Origin: Chrysemys picta bellii | Taxonomy: Eukaryota; Chordata; Testudines; Emydidae | Reading direction: 5' to 3' | DNA length: 64,000 nt | Assembly: GCF_011386835.1 (NCBI RefSeq) | Contig: NC_088792.1 | Span: 44,816,882-44,880,881, forward strand | Shown here: positions 34,272 through 45,787 of the stretch, one piece after another | How positions within the stretch are numbered: position 1 is the stretch's first letter | How the letters are laid out: each line of letters opens with the position of its first letter | Notes under the pieces: generated by a model | The model's database searches: none | Told to the model about the DNA's origin: nothing | Seen by the model: the letters and a program-made list of their open reading frames with translations, nothing else | Program-made: the position numbers and the translations under genes

Positions 34272-35497
34272 ATGCTGAGCCAGGACCAGAAAAACGAGGC
34301 AAGGAGGCGGCGGCGACGGCAGCGCAGCGACAAGTGTGATGAGGACATGGACATGGACACAGAATTCTCTCAAAGCGTGGGCCCCGGTGCTTTGAAGATC
34401 ATGTTGTTAATGGGGCAGGTTCTATCCGTGGAACGCCGATTCTGGGCCCGGGAAACAAGCACAGACTGGTGGGACCGCATAGTGTTGCAGGTGTGGGACG
34501 ATTCCCAGTGGCTGCGAAACTTTCACATGCGTAAGGGCACTTTCATGGAACTTTGTGACTTGCTGTCCCCTGCCCTGAAACGCCAGAATACCAAGATGAG
34601 AGCAGCCCTCACAGTTGAGAAGCGAGTGGCAATAGCCCTGTGGAAGCTTGCAACGCCAGACAGCTACCGGTCAGTCGGGAATCAATTTGGAGTGGGCAAA
34701 TCTACCGTGGGGGCTGCTGTGATGCAAGTAGCCAAAGCAATCAATGAGGTGCTGCTACGAAAGGTAGTGACTCTGGGAAATGTGCAGGTCATAGTGGATG
34801 GCTTTGCTGCAATGGGATTCCCTAACTGTGGTGGGGCGATAGATGGAACCCATATCCCTATCTTGGCACCGGAGGACCAAGGTACCCAGTACATAAACCG
34901 CAAGGGTTACTTTTCAATGGTGCTGCAGCACTGGTGTATCACAGGGGACGTTTCACCAACATCAACGTGGGCTGGCCAGGAAGGGTTCATGACGCTCGCG
35001 TCTTCAGGAACGCTACTCTGTTTAAACGGCTGCAGCAAGGGACTTACTTCCCAGACCAGAAAATAACCGTTGGGGATGTTGAAATGCCAATAGTTATTCT
35101 TGGGGACCCAGCCTACCCCTTAATGCCATGGCTCATGAAGCCATACACAGGCATCCTGGACAGGAGTCAGGAGCTGTTCAACTACAGGCTGAGCAAGTGC
35201 AGAATGGTGGTAGAATGTGCATTTGGCCGTTTAAAAGGTCGCTGGCGATCATTACTGACTCGCTCAGACCTCAGCCAAACCAATATCCCCATTGTTATTT
35301 CTGCTTGCTGTGTGCTCCATAATCTCTGTGAAAGTAAGGGGGAGACCTTTATCGCAGGGTGGGAGGCTGAGGCAAATCGCCTGGCTGCTGATTATGCGCA
35401 GCCAGACACCAGGGCGATTAGAAGAGCACACCAGGAAGCGCTGTGCATCAGAGAAGCTTTGAAAACCAGTTTCATGACTGGCCAGGCTACAGTGTGA
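34272..35497 (+). pseudogene. Harbinger transposase (DDE_4-type nuclease), one frameshift
   Basis: I start it at the ATG at 34272; a longer frame from 34263 would need GTG. A basic N-terminus (RRRRRRQR) is followed by a helix-turn-helix-like segment (SYRSVGNQFGVGKSTVGAAV, about residues 131-150). The catalytic blocks follow: AIDGTHIPI with the first Asp encoded at 34842, [12 protein letters not shown] with the second Asp at 34991, the family-typical [12 protein letters not shown], and [13 protein letters not shown] with the Glu at 35213. A 1-base loss near 34928-34930 puts everything after 'YFSMVLQ' out of frame: the upstream frame drifts to 35066 and the correct one resumes from 34934. All catalytic residues are kept. 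An AATAAA signal lies at 35600-35605. Confidence 0.9.
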
Positions 35498-35599
35498 AAT
35501 TTCTGTTTGTTTCTCCTTCATGAAAACCCGCCCCCTTTATTGACTCATTCTCTGTAAGGAACCCACCCTCCCCCCTTCCCCCAGCTTGCTTTCAATGGA

Positions 35600-35605
35600 A
35601 ATAAA
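35600..35605 (+). terminator. polyadenylation signal of the Harbinger transposase
   Basis: AATAAA lies about 100 bases after the transposase stop at 35497 and is the first such signal on this strand. Confidence 0.6.
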
Positions 35606-35626
35606 GTCACTATCATTTAAAAATCA

Positions 35627-35639
35627 TTTATTCTTTATT
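35627..35639 (-). terminator. paired polyadenylation signals of the Myb-like gene
   Basis: On the minus strand AATAAAGAATAAA gives two AATAAA hexamers about 85-95 bases after the stop at 35722. The transposase signal is only about 20 bases away on the other strand, so the two 3' ends would meet or overlap. Confidence 0.6.
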
Positions 35640-35721
35640 AATTGATTATAAAAAGAGGGAGAGAACCCGGGTGGGGTTTGAGAGGAGGATCGGCGGGAAG
35701 GAAAAGGCCACTAAAAAAAGG

Positions 35722-36233
35722 TTAAAAAAATGACAGCCTTTTGCTTGGGCTGTCCACTGGGGTGGAATGGGAGGGTGTACGGAGCCTCCCCCCGCCCCCA
35801 TTCTTACATGTCTGGGTGAGGAGGCTATGGAACATGGTGAGGGGGTTATACAGGGGCTGTAGCAGCACTCTGTTATCCTGCTGCCATTCCTGAAGCTCCA
35901 ACAGATGCCGGAGCATGTCTGTTTGCTCACGCAGCAGCCCCAGCGTTGCATCCTGCCTCCTCTGATCTTCCTGCCACCACCTCTCATCTCGAGCGTCTCT
36001 CCTCTCCTCACGTTGGTCCCTTCTGTCCTCACATTGGTCACTCCTGTCCTCATGTTCACTGGCTTCTTTCCTATGCTTTGAAACCGTGTCCTTCCACTCA
36101 TTCAGATGAACTCTTTCACTGCGGGTGGATTCCATGATTTCTGCGAACATCTCGTCTCACGTCTTCTTTTTCCGACGCCTTATCTGAGATAGCCTTCGGG
36201 ACGGAGGAGGGAGGCTTGAAAAACTTGCAGCTG
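35722..36233 (-). pseudogene. Harbinger Myb/SANT-like gene, exon 2 (one nonsense codon)
   Basis: On the minus strand a pyrimidine tract (CTCCTTTTTTCCCTCCCTCC) and AG end at 36234, giving a strong acceptor. Joining to exon 1 keeps the frame: a Ser/Pro-rich stretch, then a basic run (IRRRKKKT), then a TGA at 36157-36159 where the frame otherwise continues as DEMFAEIMESTRSERVHLNE. The change is consistent with CGA to TGA at a CpG. The rest is a long, highly charged, probably helical region (REERRDARDERWWQEDQRR), then LLREQTDMLRHLLELQEWQQ, which looks like a coiled coil, and a Ser/Pro-rich end. It stops at 35722. Harbinger Myb-like proteins of this layout are common in turtle gene predictions. 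Confidence 0.75.
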
Positions 36234-37232
36234 CTGGAGGGAGGGAAAAAAGGAGAGAATTTTTTAAAAAGATACATTTTGCAGAACAATGCTTATACTC
36301 TTTCATGGTGACCAACACTATTCACATTACATAGCACATGTGATTTCTGTGCAAGGTCGCATTTTGCCTCTTAATATTGAGCGCCTGTGGCTTTGTTACT
36401 AGAGATCACAGACGCAGGTCCGGGCAACAGAATTCGGCTTGCATGCGACCATGGTAAGCCATTGTCTTTCGGCTTCTGCGCCCTCCTTTCCCACATACCA
36501 AGCAAAATGCGTTGAGTGCTGCGGTTTTCCTGTTAACCTTCAGCAGCAGAAAACAAACTAACCCCCCCCCATCCAATTCTCTGGATGATCGCTTTATCCC
36601 TCCCCCCACCGCATGGCTGGTATCAGGGAAGATCCCTGCTAGCCAAACGCGAAAAGCTCTGGGCCAATTTCCCCCCCCCCCCGCACTTGGCTAACTGCAG
36701 GGAAGGATTTCTTTTCAACCACAGGCAAACAGCCCAGTAGGAACAGCCACCTCTGTCCCCTTAATTAAATTCCCGTATTTCAACCAGGTTACCATGAGCG
36801 ATATCACTCTCCTGAGGATTACACATTTCAACCAGGTTACCATGAGCGATATCACTCTCCTGAGGATTACACAGTGAGATAAAGAACGGATGTTGCTTGA
36901 ATGCCAGCAAACACCGGGACCATACGGTGCCAGGCTTTGTCATGCAATGATACCAGATTACTTGCTGCAAGCCTGGCGTGGTTAAGTGTCCTACCATAGA
37001 GGACGGAATAAGGCTGCACTGCCCAGAAACCTTGTGGCAAGGCTTTTGGAGTACCTCCAGGAGAGCTTCATGGAGATGTCCCTGGAGGATTTCCGCTCCA
37101 TCCCCAGACATGTTAACAGACTTTTCCAGTAGCTGTACTGGCTGCGAATGCATCCCAAGTCCTCAGGGCAAAGTAATCATTAAAAAACACTTGCTTTTAA
37201 AACAAGTTTTATATTTTAAAAGGTAAACTCAC
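36234..37232 (-). other. predicted intron of the Myb-like gene
   Basis: Donor CAG|GTGAGT (GT at 37232-37231) and acceptor CCAG at 36234 match the consensus well, for an intron of 999 bp. It contains a 48-bp tandem duplication at 36778-36873 and a poly(C) run near 36670-36682 (plus strand). The frame 37153 to 36761 on this strand lies wholly in the intron and shows a 16-residue repeat from the duplication; I do not call it a gene. Confidence 0.7.
36778..36873. repeat. 48-bp tandem duplication inside the Harbinger intron
   Basis: Two identical 48-bp units (36778-36825 and 36826-36873), each beginning TTTCAACCAGGTTACC. Their identity argues for a recent duplication. Confidence 0.9.
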
Positions 37233-37809
37233 CTGAGGTCCCTTCCATGGGGTCATGGTCTTGGATACTGGCTTCGGAGGGTTGGGAGGGTACTTCAGTC
37301 AGGCTGAGAAAAAGATCCTGGCTGTTGGGGAGAACAGAGTGCTGGGTGCTCTCCTCAAGCTCGTCCTCCTCCTCCTCCTCCTCTTCCCCATCCGCAGAAT
37401 CCTCAGGTGTAGCTGATGAGATTATCCCCACCTCGGAATCCACGGTCAGAGGTGGGGTAGTGGTGGCGGCCCCCCCTAGAACTGCATGCAGCTCGGCGTA
37501 GAAGCGGCATGTCTGCGGCTCTGACCTGGAGCGACCGTTTGCCTCCTTTGTTTTTTGATAGGCTTGTCTGAGCTCCTTGACTTTCACGTGGTACTGATCC
37601 GAGTTCCTATTGTGGCCTTTCTCCATCATGCCCTTGGAGATTTTTTCAAAAGTTTTGGCATTTCGTCTTTTTGAACGAAGCTCTGCTAGCACTGAATCCT
37701 CTCCCCATATAGCGATCAGATCCAGTATCTCCCGTACGGTCCATGCTGGTGCTCTTTTTCGATTATCGGCCTGCATGGTTACCTGTGCTGATGAGCTCTC
37801 TGTGGTCAC
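37233..37809 (-). CDS. Harbinger Myb/SANT-like DNA-binding gene, exon 1
   Basis: The minus-strand frame starts at the ATG at 37809. After about 17 residues there is a Myb/SANT (trihelix-type) domain at roughly 18-110: RKRAPAWTVREILDLIAIWG, then the middle helix region with FEKISKGMMEKGHNRNSDQ and VKVKELRQAYQKTKEAN. An acidic run (EEEEEEEDELEE) follows at 142-153. Exon 1 ends inside a codon after 'MEGTS' at a CAG|GTGAGT donor; read-through would add only a few residues. The role known from the family is DNA binding at subterminal sites and support of transposase import. The exon has no lesion, but the second exon has a nonsense codon. Confidence 0.85.
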
Positions 37810-38595
37810 CTGTGCTCTCCACGCTGGGCAAACAGGAAATAAAATTCAAATGTTCGCGGGGCTTTTCTTGTCTACCTGGCCAGTGCATCCGAGTTCAGAT
37901 TGCTGTCCAGAGTGGTCACAATGGTGCACTGTGGGATAGCTCCCGGAGGCCAATACCATCGAATTGCTGCCACATTAACCCTAATTCGAAATGACAATAT
38001 CAGTTTTGGCACTACTCCGCTCGTCGGGCTCGAGTACAGAAATCAATTTTAAGAGCCCTTTATTTAGAAATAAATGGCTTTGTTGTGTGGACGGGTGCAG
38101 GGTTAATTCGATTTAATGCTGCTAAATCCGAATTAAAGTCATAGTGTAGACCACGCCCAAATATTTCTGTTCTTTAAAGGCTCCCATTGCACTCCTGCTT
38201 CAGTTTCCATGGCAGTACTGTCTTACTATGCCATGGGGTCAAGGAAGCAGTGCCCTGGGGAGCCTTTCAAGCACTGCTGTCCAAGCTAGCATGCAGGCAT
38301 GGAATCTTTAAAGTACACTAACAGTTGGGCATTGAATCTGCCAATGAGAACTCTTGGCACATGTGGACAAGTCTCCCTCATACCACTGAATCGTTACAAC
38401 CAACAGAATTGGTGCATGCAAATTATCTGTAGAGGAAAGGTGGTGATTGGTTGGGTTATCTCTGATGTTACAATGACCTCACTTTAGAGTTACCTGAGGT
38501 GTTGAGGCAGGATAGCCTCTCTAATAATAACAATTGGACAAAATAATTGTTAATAATAGCCCTATTTTTTCAAATATAGTCCATGAATAAGTTTC

Positions 38596-38657
38596 AATAA
38601 GGTTTCAATTAATTTTAACTATATGGAATAAGGTTTCAATTAATGTTAACTATATGG
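38596..38657. repeat. 31-bp tandem duplication
   Basis: Two units, each beginning AATAAGGTTTCAATTAAT or a one-base variant and ending in AACTATATGG, lie side by side (38596-38626 and 38627-38657) with a single difference. Confidence 0.85.
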
Positions 38658-40166
38658 AAAGTTTGAAATATCTGAATTATCCATTGTTACAGTCATTTGA
38701 AACTAACAAAACACTGACACAGGTTAAATTTTTTAAAGGATCCAGTTTTTAATTAACTTGAACTTAAACTAATTAATTGATTTACTTGTAAATTCTCAGA
38801 AAACTCATTCTGTACTCAAAGAATAAGTACTGTAACTTTGGGGAAGATACTCTCTACATAATTTTCATACAAAATGAAGAAGTTGAATGCCTGCTTTCAG
38901 TACAAAATGGAATTCAACATTATTTATGGTGTTGCAATTAATGCTTCCAGAATAGTGGTGCTGGTAGTGAAATTTATAGGTAAGGTTGCTTAATACTTTT
39001 CATTATAAAACCCCTGTTTTCAGTTACTTACAACATAGCAAAACAATAACCACTTGGGCTGAAATTTTCCAGGCTGGGTTTCTATCTCAAGTTTCAGCAA
39101 AAACTGTTGAGCCATTATGAAAAAGTTAGGGGAGAATACCTTGTTTTGCCCATGTTAAACATTCTTACAACCTTTTGGTTGAGAGAACCTTAATTCAATA
39201 CTCCTGTGCATAAACATGATGGTACAGTCTTTAATTACATGATCACATACTGTTTTTCCAAAGGACCACAACCTCATTTATGCACATGCTTAAGTGGTTG
39301 CTTGATTGGGGTCCAAAAATTGAATATAGAATAGAATAGGATACAGTGGAGGGCCCATGGGGGAGTTAGATGTTTTTTAAACTTAGTTTGATCTAACCCT
39401 CTTCTCCAGTAACATAATGATGGGGTGGTGAGGGTGCATGATGGAGGTTAGTGTTTGTCTCACAGAAGATGAGTCTTTCAGAGGAATGATATTACAATAA
39501 CAGCTTTTTCAAATAAAATTCTATATATGTTCCCCTGATGTATACCTGAAGTAGGGTTCATCAAATACTACTGTATTATTTTTCCTGTAATTACTGGCTT
39601 TCTCTAATGGAAACATTTTAACAATAGATTAAGGAGAATTCCCTTGGAAAATATGTGGAAAGAAAAAAATAGATGTATTCGGCTGTATATTCTTTGGTGG
39701 GTCATTGATGTGTAGAGTTTAGCAAAACTGTCTACTGAGTAGATAATATTCATGTATTTAGTCTCCAGTAGTCAACAGATTGTTCTATTTTTGCTGAGCC
39801 CTAAGTAAAAGTGCTGCAGCAAGAAATGAAAAATATTGCTTTCTTCCGATTTTTTCCTAGTGTGGCTTGCACTTCCTTTGGAAGAGGTCAAGGCTTCCTC
39901 AGGGATACTTAGCCTCACAGTATGAGACATGCTGTATATTAGCTTCTGCCTTCTGTCTTTTAAATATGGTTCAACAACGTTTGAATTTATGATAGCATTA
40001 GAAAAGCCAAATAAGTACATATTAATCTTTAAAGCCCAGGATTTTTTTTTTCTTGTAAAATTGTAGATTTCAATATAATCTACTAACTTTGATGGGAGCA
40101 TTTTTCACCCACCCCATTGTTTTTGGCGATAGCTACAAACTGGCTCCCCACTCCTGTAAACATTGA

Positions 40167-40220
40167 ACTTTATGCACGAGTTGTCCCATTGACTTCAATG
40201 AGACTAATTGTGCATAAAGT
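40167..40220. repeat. short palindromic repeat
   Basis: The arms ACTTTATGCAC (40167-40177) and GTGCATAAAGT (40210-40220) are perfect inverted repeats around CCATTGACTTCAATG. The same CCATTGACTTCAATG-type centre is common in short dispersed repeats of turtles and birds. Confidence 0.6.
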
Positions 40221-43200
40221 ATACCATGTGCATAAGTGTTTGCAGGATCAGGTCTGAGTGAAAAGTTGCAAATGCTCTACTTATAAGATTCTTGTTCTGT
40301 CTCTTTTTCATCTGAGAGCACTAATTCATATTTGGTTAACATTTCAGTAAGTCCAAAGATTGCCAAAATGTGATAACTAAAGAAGTATGTGTCGTGTTTT
40401 ATTAATGTCTTTGGCACAAAGTGTTAAAACTTCATAGCGTGAGGTTGCATACTCTGTATTTGGTCTTCTGTGTTACCAAGGTCATATTTGTTGTTAAGAG
40501 TTAGGTTTGCTAGCAGAAATGTTAAAGTAAATTAAGCCAGTGTCCCAGAAAAAATGTAAGTATATGATCCCCACCAGCCATCCCTCTCAGTCTATCAAAG
40601 AGCAGATATGCAATGATGGTCCTTTAAGATGTGAGACATATGGACCAACTGGGGACACAATAAGCCCCAGACAAAGTGGAAATCATATATAAGTGGAACT
40701 TGGGTTTTCAGAGATATTTCCTCACCGTGGTTTAATGCTAGAAATTACAGTGATAAAAATGGGACATGACAAAATCAGGTCTGCCTGGGATTGTGGGGAA
40801 ATATTCTGTAGATATGCTTACTGCCTGCTGAAAAATGTGACTCATAACCATCACTGCACGTAGCATTTGCAACTGTCCCACTGTTATCCTTTGTATGGTG
40901 CAGGACTGCTACTCAGGAACCCTAGTAGCATATGATTTGTTGACCAATGATAAAGGCACCTTCGGGGCCAGATTGTGACAAATAGGCACTGGTGCACAAT
41001 GGGGAGGTCTGGAGCTGTTGTGACTCAAGGGGAACTCTAGGAGGAATTGTGCCTCATGAATCACAATTGCTCCCGGCGCTGCCTGTACACAGGGGGAGTG
41101 TACACACTTTACCATCCTGTTGGATAGTTCAACTTTCTCATTGCCAGAGCAGCTGACCAGCATCTCATATCACTGTCTCCTCCCTACCACTTTGATGTGA
41201 CTTGCTAGGAAGGAGTGGTCTCTGCAGTGCTCTGTGTTTAGAGAGTGTTGCTATGTCTGGTCCTTACATGAAGTGTGCAGGGTAAGAGGGAAAGCATTTT
41301 TCACTCTCCCCTCCACAAACTACAGCCAGACACAGACCCCCTTTATTACTCCTTGCCCTGCATACTAGACTTTTACTGATACACAGATTTCGGTCTTGAT
41401 ACTATCCTTTGTTGTGTCTCATTAGTATATGAATAATTGAGTTATGTTTCATCCTGATTGCTAACAGCTGAGCCAAGTTTATTCAAATGTTTGGCTGTAT
41501 TCTGGGAAAGGACCAAAATTCACAGTTCTGCAGGCACATAGGTCCTGAGGTTGTCTGGAGGCATTTCATAGCCTTAGAACTTCTTTCTGTTGGAATCCTG
41601 GAGGATTCTTGTCTTTATTGTCATTTTGGAGGTGTGTTAGAATGTATCTTCAAGGAAGAGATGGACTCTGGATTTTCCTTGGAGGGCTGAGGAAATAATC
41701 CCATAATACCAGCTATATACTTAAACTAGTCTTTCAACCTGGGTTGAACATTTTGCTGGTGACCTGAGCTCAGTGATCTTGAGCATTTCAGCATAGAAGC
41801 TACTCAGTCACGCCTGATCAATGCCTATGTCTCTCTGTTTCTGTCTGATCCTGTAGGTTGTTGATTCCATTTGATTTCTGAGGTTCCTTTAGTGGTTTTG
41901 TTACCAACTAAATCCCCCTTTTTGTCTGAGTTGTAGATGTTTAAACAACAGCTATTATCAGTTGTAATGGGGAGCTCTTGCTTTCCTGGCCCCTTGCTGT
42001 ACCTTTGTAAACATTGAGGCCATGGGAGGTTTTCCTCATTCTCAGCTATAGACAAGGTATAGAACTCTCCAGTTGACCTCTTTCCTGTAGGTCACACTCT
42101 GATTAACCTAGACTGCTTCTCACTACTATTAGTTTCCTCATATGATTTCTGTGCTGAGCTTGCTAAGTTTTTTGCAGAGAAGATCAAGAGATTCTGGGTT
42201 GTTCTCAATGGACCTTTTGATGGTTAGAATTGCAATCTCGCACTAGACTGTTCTCTGCAGTTGGGTTCACCGTTGTTTATGCTGATGTCTGTATTTTTTT
42301 CCCATCCTGGCTACTGAAAACTATAGACATGGCTGTGCAACTATTATTTACAGGAATTATCAGCTCTCAGCAGCTCTCAGAACAACCTGAGGACCTATAT
42401 GCCTGAAGAACTGTGAATGCTGATCCTTCCTCATGATATGGTCAGACATTTGAATAAATTAGTGCTTTGCTTAGCAAGGGGATTGTGCTAATATTCTTGT
42501 CTTAAAAAAAAATCCATATGCTTTCTAGCTACCATGCAGTATCAAATGCCGCCATTTAGAGTAGGAACCTGAGCGTAGGCGGGCTTTTCAAATAAAGGTG
42601 CATCTTGAGACTAATGAGATTTTGGGTAGGTTCCAATGCAGGTTCAAGCCTTCTTTTGGATTGAAGTAGTTAGGGTCAGGAATGATTTTTATATTGCTCT
42701 TAATTAGGATTAATTGGCTATTCTGGTAATTTTGTTCCTGGTGTTTTGATATGCTTGACCATATTTGATAACTTAAAGAGGCTGCCTGTGTGCCTGGGCC
42801 CACTTTCCAGTCAGTCAATATCGATGGATGATTATGTATTTCTCCAAAGGATGTGAAATGTCATGACCCTGATGGATCTCTTCTATCGCTCATGTTGCTC
42901 CGTGTAAGCATACAGTACTAGAAGAGTGTTTGAATGTGTTGCTGCACGGAATTGTTGCAGCAGACGACTCTGAAATCTTCCTTACACTGACCTGGCTTTG
43001 CCACGGGCACTGCAGCACAGGCCACTGCATTTCAGCTGCCCAAGTGGATCTGTGACATTTATGAGGTTAATATGCTGATTCTCCGTTTGCTTTACTTTGC
43101 TAATGCCAAATTGTGCCACAGTACACCTGCTTCCTTACAATAAAATCACTCTCTGCTTTTTAAAAAATCAGCTCTGACTGGCTCCAGCTCCCATATGCAG

Positions 43201-45616
43201 CAGGGGCAGTGGGGCTTCTCCTTTAATCCAGAAGTGTTGTGCATCTCTCCTCCAACTCTATATAGGGTTCCACACCTGAGCATGCTTTCTTTTCCTGTTC
43301 TGTCACCAGTCAGTGAAAACCCAGATTTCTGCCTAAGAAGTTTGCCTGATTCTAATCTTTTGGGTTTAGAGCCTTTAATGATAATGATGAGTAGGGCTGT
43401 TGATTAATTGCAGTTAATTCACGTGATTAATTCAAAAAAATTAATCATGATTAAAAATATTAATCACGATTAATCGCACTGTTAAACAATAGAATACCAA
43501 CTGAAATTTATTAAATATCTTTGGATGTTTTTCTACATTTTCAAATATATCAATTTCAATTATAACACAGAATATAAATTGTGCAGTGCTCATGTTATAT
43601 TATTTTGTATTACAAATATCACTGCTCTACACCAAAATGCTTCTGAAATAAATGTAGTCAAACTTTACTAATTCTGGGTCACTGAGAACGGAAATGATGC
43701 TTAAAATTGTTGATTGGCTCTAGTTTTCAAGATATGCTATTGGGTCAGTATATACGACCCTTGACTTGGGAATGGCGGAGGATAAGTGAGTTATAAAGGG
43801 AAGGGATCTCAATTTAAACCAGAAATGACAAAAATACATCTTTGACTGGATCTATGAATAAATCTATGGCTGGGTTTGGACAGTACTTGCTTTTTAGGCA
43901 AAACAATGAATGATGCAATCTGAAGCTGGTATTGCATCATACATTATATGAATTGCATCATTATTCCTAGAAGTCATGGATGATGCAATCATAATGAAGC
44001 TTACATCACTCTGCTGAACAAATTGCCCTATATCAGATCTAGAAATCATACAGTGTCATGCTCTCTTATTTGTCAGTGTTTGATTTTGCAAAGGGACACA
44101 TTTCTGTTTAGCCAAAGTGAGCAGAGATGCCTCGTACTTGTGTGAACAGTGCAGATAACTTCTGCTATGTTTGTGGTGAAGTGACTTTTGCATCACAAAA
44201 GCGCAGTATAACCACTATGGTTAAGAAAGCCTATCACCTTTATTTTGGCTGCAAAATTGGAGATCAGGACAAGAGGTGGGCCCCACACATATGCTGCAAC
44301 ACTTGTGCAATAAATCTTCGCCAATGGTTGAACAGGAAAAGGAAATCTATGCCTTTTGCAGTACCAATGATTTGGAGAGAGCCAACAGATCATACCAGCA
44401 GTTGTTACTTCTGCATGGTGCCTCCGGTTGGGAAAGGTGTGTCAAAGAAGAAAAAGTGGACTGTGCATTATCCAAACATTTCATCAGCTATACGCCCAGT
44501 ACCCCACCGAGAAGGACTGCTGATTCCTGATGCACCAGAATCATTCTCACTTGAGTCAGACGAGGAAGAGGAAGAAGATGAAACTTCTGGTCCTGCACCA
44601 TCAATGTCACAGGACCCACATTTTCTCCCATCCTCCTCCTCTGAACCACACCTCATAACACAAGGTGAACTGAATGATCTTGTCAGGGATTTGGAACTAC
44701 TCAAGAGTAAGGCAGAGCTATTGGGCTCCAGACTACAGCAGTGGAATCTCCTGGCAGGTGATGTTAGGGTTTCCGTGTTCCGTGACCATCAAAAGGATCT
44801 TGTCCCATTCTTCTTCATGGAAGGTGATCTTGTAGCCTGCAACAACATCGATGGTGTGATGGCAGCCCTCAACATCGTTCACAATCCAGATGAGTGGAGA
44901 CTGTTCATTGATTCATCAAAGACGAGCCTTAAAGCTGTTTTACTGCATAATGGCAATGTTTTGCCATCAATTCCAGTTGGTCATGCAGTCCATATGAAGG
45001 AAACCTATGACAACATGAAACAACTTTTGAGGTGCATAAACTATGACCAACATCAGTGGCAGCTTTGTGGCGATTTGAAGGTTGTTGCTCTCTTGCTTGG
45101 TCTGCAGACTGGATACACAAAGTACTGCTGTTTTCTCTGCGAATGGGATAGTCGTGCAAGAGATTCCCACTACATCAAGAAAGATTGGCCACTCCAACGG
45201 TCATTGGAGCCTGGGAGGAAAAGTGTTCAGCATCCACCACTTGTTGAATCAAGGAAGATTTTGTTACCATCCTTACACATCAAGCTGGGTCTGATGAAGA
45301 ACTTTGTCAAGGCCATTGACAAAGCACAAGCAGCTTTCAAGTACCTCCATGGAAAATTTCCAAGGTTAAGTGAAACTAAGATAAAGGAAGGTGTCTTTGT
45401 TGGTCCTCAGATTCGTGAACTTCTTCGAGATGATGCATTTGACCATGCACTGCGTGGCAAGGAAAAGACGTCATGAAAAGCCTTCCAGTTAGTGGCAATA
45501 CATTTTCTCGGAAACAACAAGGCAGACAACTACAGGTTGTTGGTGGAAAACCTCCTCAAGGCATATAAAAGCCTTGGTTGCAACATGTCACTAAAGATAC
45601 ATTTTTTGCACTGTCA

Positions 45617-45787
45617 AGTATCAGAGGGGTAGCCGTGTTAGTCTGAATCTGTAAAAAGCAACAGAGGGTCCTGTGGCACCTTTAAGACTAACAGAAGTAT
45701 TGGGAGCATAAGCTTTCGTGGGTAAGAACCTCACTTCTTCAGATGCAAGAAGCCTTTAGTCTTAAAGGTGCCACAGGACCCTCTGTT
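45617..45787 (-). mobile_element. Penelope-like element tail inserted in the CMC transposase
   Basis: The 171-bp insert reads, on the minus strand, like the 3' tail of the PLE at 17895-18028 (GCTTATGCTCCCAATACTTC, GTTAGTCTTAAAGGTGCC). It is followed at 45755-45787 by a short piece of the same tail in the opposite orientation. The target duplication is long: ATTTTTTGCACTGTCA at 45601-45616 and ATTTTTTGCACTCTCA at 45788-45803, one mismatch in 16. It is the innermost and youngest layer of the nest. Confidence 0.85.
45704..45742 (-). ncRNA. decayed hammerhead-like motif in the inserted PLE tail
   Basis: On the minus strand CTGAAGA (45742-45736) replaces CTGATGA. Then come a stem II of GTGAGGT with ACCCAC, GAAA (45717-45714), a 2-bp stem III and CTC (45706-45704). 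The same parts as at 17899-17936, with the U of the CUGAUGA core changed. It is probably inactive. Confidence 0.5.

Larger units (their letters stand above)
33833..38157. mobile_element. complete Harbinger transposon with two genes
   Basis: The left end GGGTATGTCTACACTACGG and the right end (reverse complement GGCGTGGTCTACACTATG) form terminal inverted repeats, flanked by CAA (33830-33832 and 38158-38160), the 3-bp duplication expected of Harbinger. Inside are a plus-strand DDE transposase (34272-35497) and a minus-strand two-exon Myb/SANT-like gene (37809 back to 35722) that converge on a shared 3' region. Harbinger elements characteristically need both: the Myb-like protein binds DNA and helps bring the transposase to the ends. 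Each gene has a single obvious lesion, so decay is recent compared with other DNA transposons here. Confidence 0.9.
38161..43386. other. unassigned sequence, largest feature-poor stretch
   Basis: About 5.2 kb with no recognised gene or large repeat. A 31-bp tandem duplication lies at 38596-38657 and a short palindromic repeat at 40167-40220. Open frames are few and short. It may be intronic or intergenic; nothing indicates which. Confidence 0.35.

Noticed and set aside
36761..37153. 130-codon minus-strand frame with a 16-residue repeat, possible third Harbinger gene
   Set aside because: It lies inside the predicted intron of the Myb-like gene, and the repeat is simply the 48-bp tandem duplication.
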